Positions 10,642-22,450 of a DNA stretch of 64,000 nucleotides are shown here, one piece after another (positions within the stretch are counted from its first letter, which is position 1; every line of letters begins with the position of its first letter). Position numbers and translations under genes: made by a program. The notes below the pieces were generated by a model, which was not told the DNA's origin, ran no database searches, and saw nothing but the letters and a program-made list of their open reading frames with translations. The stretch comes from Ianthella basta (taxonomy: Eukaryota > Porifera > Demospongiae > Verongiida > Ianthellidae), in contig OZ025877.1 of assembly GCA_964019415.1 (NCBI GenBank), positions 4,724,742 to 4,788,741 on the forward strand. The letters are read 5' to 3'.

Positions 10642-11094
10642 TTTGACTATTTGTTGCTTCCAATGAACGAATATTCGAATATTCGTTCCACCTTAAGTGA
10701 TTACCAAATATGGCCGTCTTCTGTGGAGCAATTATCGGAAATGGGAGGAGAAAGTTGAATGAAGAGCAGAACAGGCAAATTTGACCTGACAGAATGCTTT
10801 TTCTGCAATTTCTGCGTAATCCATAAAAGATAGGAGGTGTTTCGTTCCATTGATATCGACTGATTCAGGAGCGAAACCAGTTATATGTGGTTGGCAGGTA
10901 TTTTTATGACATTATTATGCGTCACTAATATTTCAATGAATAAAATTATCCTTTGAATATTAGGCTACCGAACGAATATTTGACTAATTGGCTATTCGTT
11001 CGACCCTTAGTATCAATATTGCTCATAAATACATTTCAAGTTATAAAGTAAATCAGTAGGTCCAAAGAAAGTAATACACAACTGTGTGTTACAA

Positions 11095-11850
11095 TGTCAT
11101 TCTTCTGTTAATCCGTCTATTCATTATTTGATCAAATATACAAATGTGGGTTGTCCCTCTTTTCGATATTCCAGCCCAGACATGAACTTTGAGGGCATGT
11201 TTTGGGGCTGGCTTTAGAACTTGTTCCCTTCCCACCTTCACACGCATGATTTGGCTGTGTCATACCAGCTGGACTGAACCTTCATCTGTCCAAATCACGT
11301 TGTCAAAAGTGTCCTTGGTGTCAATGCACATCTTTGCAAACTGAAGTCTCTTCGCTTTGTTGTTCGCAGATATCATGGGCCCAAATCTGGCTCGCACCAC
11401 TTTCCATTTCAGAGTCTTTCTGATGAACCTTCTAATAGTAGATGGGCTGATTTCTAGGGATAATTTTCTTGCAATCAGCCTTTGCAATTTCACTGATGTT
11501 ACCTCATCATCTTCTTCGACTTTTCCTTCCACATATGCTGCTAGTGTGGGCGTAATCTTCAATTTTGCTCCAAATCGATGTTGGTCAAGCAGCCCACAAC
11601 CAAAGTTCTATCGAAATATCCATTTTGGTACTGTTGCACGCGATGTTCTTCTTCCCTCAGACTTCATTTCGCAAATGATCTCTGTAACATTCTTCCCCTC
11701 TCTCCAAAAGTGAATTATTCGTTGCCTATGATAACTTGACAGATGATTTGCAGTAGACTCCTCCATCTTGTTCGATACGCACACTGATTTTGCACTTCGA
11801 TCTTTAACATGACACAGCGAATACGTCAGCCATTTAACATGTACAGCAGC
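11095..11850 (-). pseudogene. Tc1/mariner transposase, 5' two-thirds
   Basis: The minus strand starts with a helix-turn-helix region (SSYHRQRIIHFWREGKNVTE). After a frame break it continues with LSLEISPSTIRRFIRKTLKW and the first catalytic Asp block NVIWTDEGSVQL. A TGA follows QLV, after which LKPAPKHALKVHVWAGISKRG continues in frame and ends near 11100. This order is that of Tc1-like DDE transposases (about 340 residues). The C-terminal third, with the other catalytic residues, is absent. No TIRs were found. Confidence 0.8.
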
Positions 11851-12052
11851 CATTTAATGTTTTACTGATTGAATTAACGCTTCCATACACGTTAACTTGT
11901 TCTTGTACATGCCCCGGCCAAATGCAGTGGACGTGGTAAGGTATCAGTAATCACTATTGTATAATCACACTGCATAGCTATACGCAACTTGCAATTATTG
12001 CCGAGCTGAAAGGCGAGGCAAGTAATCGCGATGCGTTGTCGTCCCCTGTTTG

Positions 12053-12083
<31 letters not shown>

Positions 12084-12828
12084 ATCCGCCCCAGTCAACC
12101 CGAGACACCTAGATTGTGCAATAGCCCGGTGTTCTCTGCAGGTGCTTATGACAACAAAATGCTCTACTTGGCCACCATCGGCTACTAAACTGCTCAACAC
12201 TCCACATCATTGCTGCACCCTACATTCAGATTGTTAACTTCGCCCATTGCTTCAGAGAGGGCTACATGCCTGTTGGCGATTCCGCCATATTGGCTGACGT
12301 CATTTGCCCCGCGTGGCCGGGAACACTTCCCTGTTCCCTTGGGTGAAGTGATCGTGTGCACTGTGTTAGCACAGAACGGACGGGCTTCCCTGTGCAGCTC
12401 CAAATATGTAGGTGTTGATGGGTCTGTTGCCATTCAGTGCTTCGTCTGGCTTGCTATCCCTTCTTTTTGACAGCCAGTGAAAGCGGTTTGCAGTTCTATT
12501 ATTGCCCAAAATGTACTTGCCCTGGTCGAGTTACGCTTATGCACTGTACTTTACTGAAGTAGCTAGCTATATACATTCAAGTGAGGCTGGTTGCATTTTA
12601 ATGTATGCCCTAGTTATAATTATTACTCAGATTCATATAGCTGGCTTCTTCAATGGATTGCTCACCGACCATCTCTCTTTACTTACATTCTTCTACTACA
12701 AAACACCTTGGCTGGTAAGTGGGTCCCCTTCTTTTGGTTGTGAGGACATTCAGCAAGAAGATGTTATTCAAATAGAGACTGAATACTCTACAGTGAGGAT
12801 GCTGTCAGTCCGCTGAGAGATGTAATGT
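11851..12828. other. Unassigned sequence
   Basis: The window holds a TATG microsatellite (12055-12084) and open frames on both strands around 12194-12470 that mirror each other. No domain was recognised. Nothing supports a gene upstream of the BEN copy C linker. Confidence 0.4.
12055..12084. repeat. TATG microsatellite
   Basis: Seven or so tandem TATG units. Confidence 0.9.
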
Positions 12829-13175
12829 ATGCCCAAGAAAATTCCCAGTATCTTGTGCTGCTTATCTTTGCCAGCTGTTCCTTCTGCACTTTCTTCCTCA
12901 CAGCTCTCTCTCTCAAATTGCTCATTAAGTCCTTCCTCACTCCCCCTTCATCCTCCCTCATGCTTATCTCATCCTTCCTCACATTCATCTCATCCTCCCT
13001 CTCTACCAACCAATCGTCACACCTCTCTCTACACATCTTGTCGATATCTGTGCACCTCTTACTCCTCAGTATTATTCATATCCCTGTGTGCATCATTCTA
13101 CTCTCTACCATTCGCACCCTCCTGCACATCATACCCATTCACTTCCCCCTCCTCATCAGTGATTACTATCCTGCA

Positions 13176-13655
13176 CACTACTAATGTCCCTTTCTTCACC
13201 ACACTACCATCCCTCCCCTCCTACACCACACTATCATTCCTTCTCTCCTACACCACACTACGATTCCTCCCCTCCTACACCACACTACCATTCCTCATCT
13301 CCTACACCACTCTACAATTCTTCCCCTCCTACACCACACCATTATCCCTCTACACCACACTACAATTCCTCCCCTCCTACACCACACTACAATTCCTCTC
13401 CTTCTATACCACACTACCATCCCTCCTCTCCTACACCACACTACAATTCTTTCCTTCCTACACCACGCTACAATTCCTCTTTCTACACCACACTATCATC
13501 CCTCCTCCCCTACACCGCACTACCATTCCTCCCCTCCTACACCACACTACAATTCCTCTCCTTCTACACCACACTACCATTCCTCCCCTCCTACACCACA
13601 CTACAATTCCTCTCTTTCTACACCACACTATCATCCCTCCCCTCCTACACCACAC
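13176..13655 (+). repeat. 27-bp minisatellite, left block
   Basis: About 17 copies of a 27-base unit with the core CTACACCACACTACMATTCC. The unit length is a multiple of 3, so several frames remain open. A few units are shortened or altered. Confidence 0.9.
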
Positions 13656-14367
13656 TAGCCTCGTACCCAGTCCCTATTTCCATTCCGACTTCCACTCGGG
13701 AGGGAAATAGTGGGGGTCCAAGCCGTTGACTTCCGCCCCACGATTTCGCGGGGTACCAATCAGATTGCAGGATCATGCACGTGACTTAAACACTAGCAGT
13801 ACATAGCTAGAATATTTGAATCCTGGAGGGGATCAGCTGGCCTTGTTTGCCGAGAGCGGCAAAAACAGAAAGCGATCTTCACTGCTGCTGGTCGCAGGCG
13901 CAGAATAGTCAAACGGTCGGCATATCTGCCCTGCCTTGCTGCAAAGGACAACGATATCTCCGAGTTTGCTTGCAGGAAAAGGCCATTGACAACTTGGACA
14001 TCTTCCATGTAGCTTGATGGCTGTTATTGAGGTAGCTCAACACGAACGGTTGACTCTGGAAGTCGACCCAAATCCGTAAGATGTTAGGCGTGCCGACGAA
14101 GACCTCTTTTCAACCGAAGAAGGCGCACACAACTCCTCCCTGTTGCCAAATCAAGGTGGGACCTCTGTGCTGATCTACAGCTGTACGTGATCGCCTTCCA
14201 AAGCCTCGTCTGTGGCACGGTTTAGGAGCTGTGTCACAATATTACTTCCGAATTGGTCCAAAGTCACATGGATTGTGACGTCACGGCTTGGACCTCCCAA
14301 TGTTGCCAGGCCCTATTTCCCTCCCGAGCGGAATTCGGAATGGAAACAGGGAATGGGTACGAGGCTA
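13656..14367. mobile_element. TAGCCTC-type TIR element in the minisatellite
   Basis: The left end TAGCCTCGTACCCAGTCCC and the right end, read inward, TAGCCTCGTACCCATTCCC are TIRs that stay similar for about 60 bases. They are flanked by ACACCACAC (13647-13655 and 14368-14376). Since that 9-mer is also part of the minisatellite, the duplication alone is weak evidence. The TIR relation to the TAGTCTC family is strong. The 712-bp interior has a 71-codon minus frame (13793-14008) of unknown nature. Confidence 0.75.
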
Positions 14368-15110
14368 ACACCACACTACCATTCCTCTCCTTCTACACCA
14401 CACTATCATCCCTCCTCTCCTACACTACACTACAATTCCTCCTCTCCTACACCACACTACCATTCCTCCCCTCCAACACCACACTATCATCCCTCCTCTC
14501 CTACACCACACTACAATTCCTCCCCCCCTACACCACACTACAATTCCTCTCCTTCTACACCACACTATCATCCCTCCTCTCCTACATCACACTACCATTC
14601 CTCTACACCACACTACCATCCCTCCTCTCCTACACCACACTACAATTCCTCTCCTTCTACACCACACTATCATCCCTCCTCTCTTACATCACACTACCAT
14701 TCCTCTACACCACACTACAATTCCTCCTCTCCTACACCACACTACAATTCCTCTCCTCCTACACTACACTATCATCCCTCCTCTTACACCACACTACAAT
14801 TCCTCTCCTTCTACACCACACTATCATCCCTCCTCTCCTACATCACACTACCATTCCTCTACACCACACTACCATCCCTCCTCTCCTACACCACACTACA
14901 ATTCCTCCCCCCCTACACCACACTACAATTCCTCTCCTTCTACACCACACTATCATCCCTCCTCTCTTACATCACACTACCATTCCTCTACACCACACTA
15001 CAATTCCTCCTCTCCTACACCACACAACAATTCCTCTCCTCCTACACTACACTACCATCCCTCCTCTTACACCACACTACAATTCCTCTCCTTCTACACC
15101 ACACTACTAT
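14368..15110 (+). repeat. 27-bp minisatellite, right block
   Basis: This continues the left block beyond the inserted TIR element, with about 27 units. Higher-order repeats of several units (for example 14520-14620 compared with 14880-14990) show that multi-unit segments were duplicated. Confidence 0.9.
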
Positions 15111-15600
15111 TCTTTCCCTTACCTGTACATCATTACCACACACCAGCTCCTCAGTACCCCATTCACCTCCCTGAATGCCTACCCACCCAAAGACCCCTAT
15201 TGTTGTTGTTCTATGAAACAATCAAGTGTGGAGGCCAAAACTGAGACAGAAGCAGAGGCAGAGACTGACTGGGTGAATTTCGATACCATCTTTGAAGATT
15301 ACAAACATGGTGGATGAGTGCTATCAGAAAGCCAACTGAAAAAGCTAACCTATGTAGCTATGCAGCTCCTTAACCAGTGCTATTCAAGAAAGGAGAGAGC
15401 AACAACAAAATGTAGCTGTGATCACAGGTACAAGAAGAGTCTGTCACCACAGTTTATGCAGGCAGTCAAGGATGCTCTCTTTTGCATCTATTTCGTCAGG
15501 CCAGGAGAGAAGAAAACCACTGGAGACTGCACAGGATGGCCATTGACAGCAGCTGTGTGTAGTTCAACAATGCATCTTTATTCTTTCAAATTCTGTTACA

Positions 15601-16060
15601 GTATTCAAGTATCCTGTACTAAAATAAATACTTCCGCAATCCAGATTACTGAGGAGATATTCTGTCTTTCTGCCCCCAAACTAACAATATGCTGTCCGAT
15701 ATAACCAGATAGAGGGGTAAACATGGCTTCACTCTACTGCTGCACAGCCAATTCGCTCTCAAAGATCACACTTAAAAATGATTTTGCTCATGAGTAGATG
15801 GTAATTAACATGGTGGATACTTCACATTCGTACAAAGTAAGGTTTACTTGCACAAGTAAGGTACTTGCACAATAACATTCATATTAGTATGAGTAGGAGT
15901 TTACACTCAATTTTACAAGCATATACCATAGCTAAGTATCTTTAATCACTGCAGTACATACTGACATACTGCATGCTTGTGTTACCAGGTCATTATTGGT
16001 AACCAGTCTAAAAGACGTGACAGGCAGTGCACGTGTGTCTAAATGATTGTAAGTGCTTAT
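15601..16060. other. Unassigned sequence
   Basis: No gene or repeat end was recognised downstream of BEN copy C. Confidence 0.4.
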
Positions 16061-16260
16061 TCATACCTCGTCAGAGTGGGCAACTATTGAGGAAGCATCA
16101 TCACAGCTCTCCATGGTGCGGACTTGGTAAGACATCTTATGCTCTTGTTGCAAGGGCTGAATCGAAATATAGGCAGGATTCTTTGTCATGGGCATGCCAG
16201 CCATATTCGGTGTACATCTAGCAAAGTCTTCATATGCAGGATTTGATTCAATGGGAGCAG
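16061..16260 (-). CDS. Terminal exon, receptor tail with NPxY motifs
   Basis: The minus frame reads ESNPAYEDF and, 20 residues later, KNPAYISI, then ends SSIVAHSDEV at a TGA (16061-16063). Two NPAY motifs suit a cytoplasmic tail that recruits PTB- or SH2-domain proteins once phosphorylated. The C-terminal D-E-V resembles a class III PDZ ligand. A pyrimidine-rich stretch precedes it at about 16265-16285, but no clear AG acceptor sits at the expected place. It may be a decayed duplicate exon, or the last exon of the minus-strand receptor exons further right. Confidence 0.45.
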
Positions 16261-17164
16261 GTACATGTACAGAGGAAAGAGAACAAAGTGATGTCACCAT
16301 TATTATTATACTATATAGTGGCAATAGCAATTGGTACTAACATGCAGTCACAATTACATCATAGGAAACTGGTCACTGTCACAGATGGATACATTGCTAC
16401 CATTACAACCCTCTACACATTGTCAACACTAGCAGAAAAGGGCACCTTCTGTGCCCACCTCTGCTCCTGCACCCAACACCAACACTGCTTCCAACGCCAA
16501 GGATTCAGATGCAAAACACTTTCAAAACTGTCTACCGTAAGGTTACTGAGCGAAGGTTGCCAGTGTTTCCCCCAGAAAAGGAATAAAGCGGGGGAGGAGG
16601 GAATGTTCTGTATCATGCAGTATGCGTATTGCAGTATGTGGCATTATAGTGGATTAAGATTTCGATTGTCAGTCCACTGTACTAACCCCCATGCTACCAC
16701 AGAAGTGAAAAATCTAAAATCCTAATGATGTCATTTTTGTATCTTCCAATTGACATATCTGGCTATAGGCAATGGCTCCTATAACTGAGACCAATTCTCT
16801 ATGTGCTGAAAACTATTTATAGGGGGCGCTGCACTGAGGTTAAAAAGTTGCAGTTTTAGAGTAGTGAGCTGCTGATTCCTGGCTGTTCTTTTGAACTGAC
16901 TCCTGGTGGTGACCCCAATCCAGATTGAGCAAGTATCTCCTCCTCCTCTCCATGAAAAGCTAACAGAGCTGACTCTTGTTTCACCGCAAATGTTCTCAGA
17001 GGTTTTGCAAACTATTGTATCTTGTTGCACGCGATTTCACAGAACACCAATACGGTGGGTCTGCAAAATAAAGTAAGCTACTTGTGACAAGTAACGTATG
17101 TGCACAGGGATACCACATTACTTTGCAATTTCAATAGCTGAACCATGAAGAACAGGAGTGCACA
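16261..17164. other. Unassigned sequence
   Basis: Open frames at 16234-16725 (plus) and 16413-16616 (minus) overlap one another and show no motif. No repeat end was recognised. Confidence 0.4.
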
Positions 17165-17955
17165 CACAGGGCAGTTATAACTGGAAACCTCCACTTTGGT
17201 TGTACGGAGTAGATTACTACCATTTAACACCTTTTTGCAATGACATCATATGACATCACTACCCAGCACAGTGCATAAGCTCACAAATTGAGTCAGTATT
17301 TCCCTTAACAATATCTTTTCATCCAGAAGGATTCACAAATCCACACCACAATACGTGAATTACGCATTTGTTCGAAGATTGCATCTTTAATATTTGTGCA
17401 GACCAGCAGTATCACTCGAAACTGATACCAAACAAGCATCGGCATCAGGAAAGTGGCGTTAAACTTACTGAACTCACCTTTCACCTTGATCCACCCTATC
17501 ACATGCTTAGCAGAATTGATATCTGAGCCACTTCAGGTCACAATAAATGACGTGATCGTACGGTAAGAAGCTTTTCACTTTTTTTCACGCATAGATCGCT
17601 AACGGCGGCCATTTTAGTAAGGACATTATTGCACAATTGGAAGTGACATGTCTGGAAAATGGCTGTTGTCGCTACTGGAAGATTTGTATAAAAAAGTGGC
17701 ATTATAAGAGCGCATTGATCGCAGGTTAGTTCTGCATAAATACACTTAGTTGACTTTATACTTACATATGTTTAGGGGCTGCCTGCAGCTATATTGTCTT
17801 CGTTTTGACATTTTGTTGTATGGCTTTGTGTCCCACTTCCGGTGGTATATATGTCAGTATGTTTATTTAATACATTTAATACATTAACTGCGGCAGTATA
17901 ACTGTACTTGCATTTATATAATAATGTATCAACTGATGTATTGAAGATAGAGAAT

Positions 17956-18159
17956 TTATATTGTCGGCCTTTTGCTTTGTCTCTCGCGCTGGAAAGACTG
18001 AGGGAAGGACTTTGAAACTGGCTTCCAAACGTTGCTCTGCACGGAGCACAGGCGTCTTCTGCCTCTGAAAGTTGTAGAACAGGCAACCACACCACCTCTA
18101 GTCTGAAGACATACAGAAAGCAGTACGATAACACCCAGCAGTTTGGTGACTTGCTTCAC
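17956..18159 (-). CDS. Short frame with signal-peptide-like start
   Basis: The frame begins MKQVTKLLGVIVLLSVCLQT, a charged start and a hydrophobic core like a secretion signal, then runs into a basic stretch. A GT follows the CAGACTAGAG stretch, so it could be a signal-peptide first exon. Without a partner exon the call remains tentative. Confidence 0.25.
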   Translation of the reverse strand: MKQVTKLLGVIVLLSVCLQTRGGVVACSTTFRGRRRLCSVQSNVWKPVSKSFPQSFQRERQSKRPTI

Positions 18160-18521
18160 ACAACGCTTTCAATCATGGCCGCCCCCGTTGAAGGACTTCG
18201 TTCCCTGTCTTAGAAAAGTGACAGGAGCGACGTAGAACTTGGTGAGCCCCACAAATTCGGTTCGCAAATGTTTGCCAACGGTCTATGGCATTTAAAGCTT
18301 AAGCGCGAACAGTTACCCTTCGAAATTCCTCCAGATAGTGTGCGTAGTGCAGTCAAGCGAACTGCCTTCTGCCACAGCAAAACCCTAGCCGCTGCAATGA
18401 CTGCGGGTGTGCTGTATAGCACTTGCAGGTATCTGTGTGCCCTCCATCAATGTCCGTATCCTCTCATCCATGTTTTTACAGAGCATGTACGTATGTTTGC
18501 ATGTGTGTATTTAGTGTCTGT

Positions 18522-18528
18522 CTGTGTG

Positions 18529-18573
<45 letters not shown>

Positions 18574-18600
18574 ATGTGTGTGTGTGTGTGTGTGTGTGTT
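18522..18600. repeat. GT microsatellite
   Basis: About 38 TG units with two interruptions. It opens Cys/Val frames on one strand and Thr/His frames on the other, which are not genes. Confidence 0.95.
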
Positions 18601-18686
18601 GCAGGCGTGCGTGTAATTGATTGCGCAAAATTAGTTGCAATAGCTACTGTACATGTATATTGATAACACAGCAGTGACCGGAAGGA

Positions 18687-18746
18687 GCAAGTATTTCGAG
18701 TTGGGGTAGCAGCCCCACGAGTTTTTTTAACTTGAAATACTTGTTC
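18687..18746. repeat. Small foldback, family 2
   Basis: The arms GCAAGTATTTCGAGTT and AACTTGAAATACTTG are inverted repeats around GGGGTAGCAGCCCC. A divergent copy with the same order, including CACGAGTTTTTT versus CATGAGTTTTTT after the core, lies at 44370-44439. Confidence 0.7.
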
Positions 18747-19180
18747 TAAGGGGTTTAAAGAATTGCAATCCATTGCGAAGAATATAACGCTTCAAGTGTG
18801 AAAATGCACTGTAATTGGAGACGAAATGTATTTTTCATCATTTTTTTCGTAACGGATTGTATTTCTTCAAACCCCAAAGAAGATTATGTTAGTTTACCTT
18901 GTTCTGCACCTTGCGTAATCACTGATTTGTCTCTAAGGCAGCTCGATATAATGCCATTTTTTCGTTGAAAGTTGCCGAGTATGCCATCTTCAAAGGTGTT
19001 ACATTTCTTTCTCGAACTGATTGTCGATCGGTTGTTCGCTTTTTTTGACAAAGCAATGAACGTATTTTACTATTTGATTAGTCAAACTTTGTACAAACAT
19101 ACCCAGAATGAGAATATAAAGTTTTGAAAAGGTGCAAAATAGCGGCCATATTTGAGGTTTCCAGTTATAACTACCCTGTG

Positions 19181-19909
19181 CAGTTACTCGTTATCACTCT
19201 GCGCATGGGATAGGTATAAAATAGACCAGAATGATGCTGCTAACTAACATTCTCACCCAAAGAGAGCAGATGAAATTGTCACAGGGCAGGACTGGACTGG
19301 AACCGGACTGTGCATACTGAAATCCCCACACAAAGACTTGATGGGCTCAAGCTCCAATGACAAAGATACTGTTAACTTAGCAGGAAGTGTAGCAGTTGTT
19401 TCTGCTTAACAGATACTCCCAGAAGAAAAGACAAGAATGTTCACAGAAAGCTCTGTCACTATCCTGGAAGCTCTGAAGTTGACGTATCAGTCAGAGTCTG
19501 GTAGTTCGAACAAATACACTTGCACTCTTCATTATTATATCAGAAGCGATCATTAGCACTTAGGTGTTAATGATTTCGTGACCACTTTAGACAGCATTTC
19601 TATAAAGTGGTTAGATTGCAATAAGCAGAATGCCAAAGCACCCAACACCCAAGGGTTATCAGTTAACAGCTCCCCCAAATCACTGCTATTTCACTGTCTA
19701 TTTCTGTACTGTTCCCTTATTTACGACATTACCATAAGAAAGCAAATTCACAACAGAGGAAGCTGGCAAACCAACTACGCATGTCTCAAAGCATTAGGTC
19801 ATGCAAAACGCACTTTTTGCTGTTAAATGTGAACAAACCTGTAAACTCATTCGCAAGGTCTTATAACACAGGAGTGCAATGTTGCATGCACACATGCACC
19901 CACAGAAGA
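19181..19909. other. Unassigned sequence
   Basis: No gene, splice structure or repeat end was recognised. Confidence 0.4.
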
Positions 19910-22450
19910 CAGTGAGGAAGAGGTGAAGGTTACTTTCTATCACAGCTTAGAAGAGTAGATAGCTAGTGGCCAAAGGGGGACCAGGTAGTCCTTATGGGAG
20001 ATTTGAACGCCAGAGTATGGAGAGATGCAAGCTCTTGGAGACACTAAATAGAAATGGGCATAGGTTGCTGGATCTTTGTGCAGTGAATGAACTTGTCATC
20101 ATAAACACCTTCTGTCAGCATAAGGAGATCCACAAATTCACATGGAAAACAAAGGAAGGGGACTGAGGTCAATCACAGACTATTTCATAGTGAGAAGAGC
20201 CTTAAGACCAGGAGAAGCAGAAGTAAGAGTGATAAGAGGCGCAGAAGTGGGAAGTGATCATCATTTGGTTCTGATGAAACTAAGACTGAAGGTGCAGAGA
20301 CCAACGAGGCACACAGAAGCAGGAAAATGCAAATTGAGGGTGCACAGGCTAGAGAGTAAAGAGATAAAGGTGAAATTCCAACAAGAACTGAGAAGGTTAC
20401 AGGGGCAAATAAGGGAGAAGTATGATGGGGATGATGTGGAACGGGCATGGAATAAATCTAGATTGACAGTAATGGGGGTAGCAGAGGGAGTTGTGGGGAG
20501 AAGCAGACACAGGCTACAAAAGAAAGCAAGGACTTGGTGGAATGAAGAGGTGAGAGCAGTGGTAAAGTCAAAGAAGAACCTTTACAAGAAAGCACTAAAT
20601 GCTCAGACAGTTGAAGCATGGGAGGAATATAAAGAAGGCAAATAAGGAAGCCAAAAGAGTGGTATGAGAAGCGGAAGAGATTGGATTAGGTGGGGGAAGC
20701 AGTTGCAGAGGAGCTTTGTGGAGAATAAGTGGGCAGAAGGTAAAGGCAAAGGGAGGTGGCAGGATTAATGCAGGGATTGAGAGAAAGGTTGGGACCTTGC
20801 TGACAGAGAAGGATGAGATGATGTGTAGGTGGAGAGAGCACTTCAGTGAGCCATTGGGTAGTAAGCAGGAGGAAGAAGATATAATTGGGGAAGACCTGAG
20901 TAGAGGGGAGTTTGAAGACAGGAGTGAGCGGTTAGCAGAGATCACAAGAGAGGAAATCAGGAAGGGTGTAGTTAAATTGAAGAAGGGAAAAGCTGAAGAA
21001 GTATGTGGCATCTGAGGCGGAGATGTAGTGATAGAGTGGCTGTCTTGGAATTACAATATGGTATGGAGAACAGCAGTGGCACCTCAGGACTGGCAGATAG
21101 CTATCATTGTGCCCATCCATAAAAAGAGTAGTAGAAGGAAATGTGGGAACTACAGGGGGATCAGCCTTCTTAGCATACCAGGAAAACTATTTGCTAGGAC
21201 ATTGAGTGTTCGGGTTAGGCAGCTGACATACAATCGTCTGCTGGAGGAGCAAGCAGGCTTTAGAGCAGGTAGAGGGTGCATTGACCATATCTTTGTCATC
21301 AGGCAGTTGGTGGAGAAGCATTCGGAGATAGGAAAGATGTTGCAGCGTTTATTGATTTAGAGAAGGCATATGACACAACGTGTGGAGGGCAGATCTGTGG
21401 AGCGCTCTGAGGGAGTATGGAATTGAGGGCAGGTTGCTAGGATCATTGAGGCACTGTACAAGGAGTGTGTAAGAGTGGAGGGAGCGCTGTCAGAAGAGTT
21501 CAGTGTACAACAGGGGTTAAGACAGGGGTGCCCATTATCGCCATGGTTATTTAATATCTTTCTGGACAGAGTAGTGAGGGAGGCAATGACGGAGTTTCAG
21601 GGATGAGTGGCACTAGATAACTGCCTTGTACAGATTTTGTTGTTTGCAGATGACATCACCGTAGTGGTGGCACAAACTAAAAGAGCCTGTCTGTAACCAT
21701 TAAAGGACTGCATGAAGCAATCTAGAGGCATGGTCTAACGATAAATTGGAGTAAATCCACCACTATGGCATTTTGCAAAGAGCACAAAGAATGCAAGGTG
21801 GAGATGGAGGGAGTAATGATAAAGAAAACAATGGAGACGGTATATCTAGGGGTGAGGCTGAGTGAGAATGGCGGGATGGAGAGTGAACAGGAGCGGAGAA
21901 TTGGCGTGGCAGCTACAACAGTAGGGGAACTGAGAGAACCAGTTTTTGGGAACAACGAGCTTAGTAAAGAGGCCAAGTCGAGAGTGTATAATGCAGTTGT
22001 GGTACCTACCTTAGTGTATGGCTGTGAGGCATGGGTTTGAAGGAGAGAGATAAATCAAGAGTGCAGGCAATGGAAATGAAAGTTGGAGTTGAGGGGAGTG
22101 GCAAGAGTGACCAGATTAGATTGTGTGAGAAATGAAGAGATAAGGAAAGGATTGAAGCAGGAAGCAGTGGTGGCACAGGTGAAGAGGAGGAGAGAAGGAT
22201 GGAAAGACAGAGTGTTGGAGAACCAGGGCAGTATAGAAAAGGTGATGAGAGGGCAGGTGGAGGGAAGGAAACCCAGAAGACCCAGAAGAAGATGGAGTGA
22301 TGATTTTCAAAGTCTGATTATAGAACCATGCCATAAAACGTACTTACTATGAACTATACCTTGAGACCCTCATAGCAACATTAGCATTCTTATTGTAAGA
22401 ACAACCCCTAATTTTGGGGTTATGTTCGCACAGATTGATTGATTGTGCAA
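19910..22450 (+). mobile_element. APE-type LINE, 5'-truncated and decayed
   Basis: The order on the plus strand is: end of an APE endonuclease (VLMGDLNA-like at about 19990, then RSITDYFIV and GSDHHLVLMKL near 20165-20285), linker (TWWNEEVRAVVKSKK), RT (NYRGISLLSIPGKLFAR, EEQAGFRAGRGCIDHIF, 21130-21300), the DD region near 21650 in another frame, and C-terminal blocks (VYLGVRLSENGG, LVYGCEAW, 21835-22035). At least five frame changes are present. A short GATT run near 22433-22444 looks like the 3' tail, as in the LINE at 36.5 kb. Confidence 0.8.

Larger units (their letters stand above)
7264..11009. mobile_element. hAT-like TIR element split by LINEs
   Basis: The ends TAAGGGTCGGACGAATA and, reverse-complemented from the right, TAAGGGTCGAACGAATA form TIRs. 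They are flanked by an exact 8-bp duplication GTATCAAT (7256-7263 and 11010-11017). Eight-base duplications with TAGGG-like ends are typical of hAT elements. A 3.3-kb LINE complex (7304-10641), flanked by an 11-bp repeat TTTGACTATTT (7293-7303 and 10642-10652), interrupts it. Without that insert the element is about 400 bp, a non-autonomous MITE without transposase. Confidence 0.75.
12829..15600 (+). pseudogene. BEN gene, copy C
   Basis: A Ser/Pro/Leu-rich open stretch starts at 12829 and passes into the 27-bp minisatellite (frame reading TPHYHSSPP-like units), interrupted by a TIR element at 13656-14367. It ends in an acidic stretch (TETEAEAETDWVNFD) and a BEN-like region from about 15318 (YSRKERATTK ... 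LSPQFMQAVKDALFCIYFVRPG). After a frame change, HWRLHRMAIDSSC matches the BEN C-terminus of copy B. No Tudor-like N-terminal domain was found. The frame break in the BEN region lies at a different place from that in copy B, so the two decayed separately. Confidence 0.55.
17165..19180. mobile_element. Putative element with CACAGGG ends
   Basis: The left edge CACAGGGCAGTTATAACTGG and the right edge, read inward, CACAGGGTAGTTATAACTGG are near-perfect 27-base inverted repeats ending in AAACCTC. The same terminus occurs once more, alone, at 34888-34914. No flanking duplication was found. The interior has no transposase, only a signal-peptide-like frame, a GT microsatellite and a foldback, so it is either non-autonomous or a chance pairing of two separate termini. 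Confidence 0.5.

Noticed and set aside
13184-15317. Long Pro/Ser/Tyr and Leu/Thr-rich frames on plus and short ones on minus
   Set aside because: They are shadows of the 27-bp minisatellite; frame openness follows from unit length, not coding selection.
5974-15590. Programmed frameshift in the BEN domain
   Set aside because: Both copies need the same net shift, which looked suggestive. The change lies before VRP in copy B and after VRPG in copy C, so independent decay is simpler.
18268-18773. Cys/Val-rich and Thr/His-rich frames
   Set aside because: They are translations of the GT microsatellite on its two strands.
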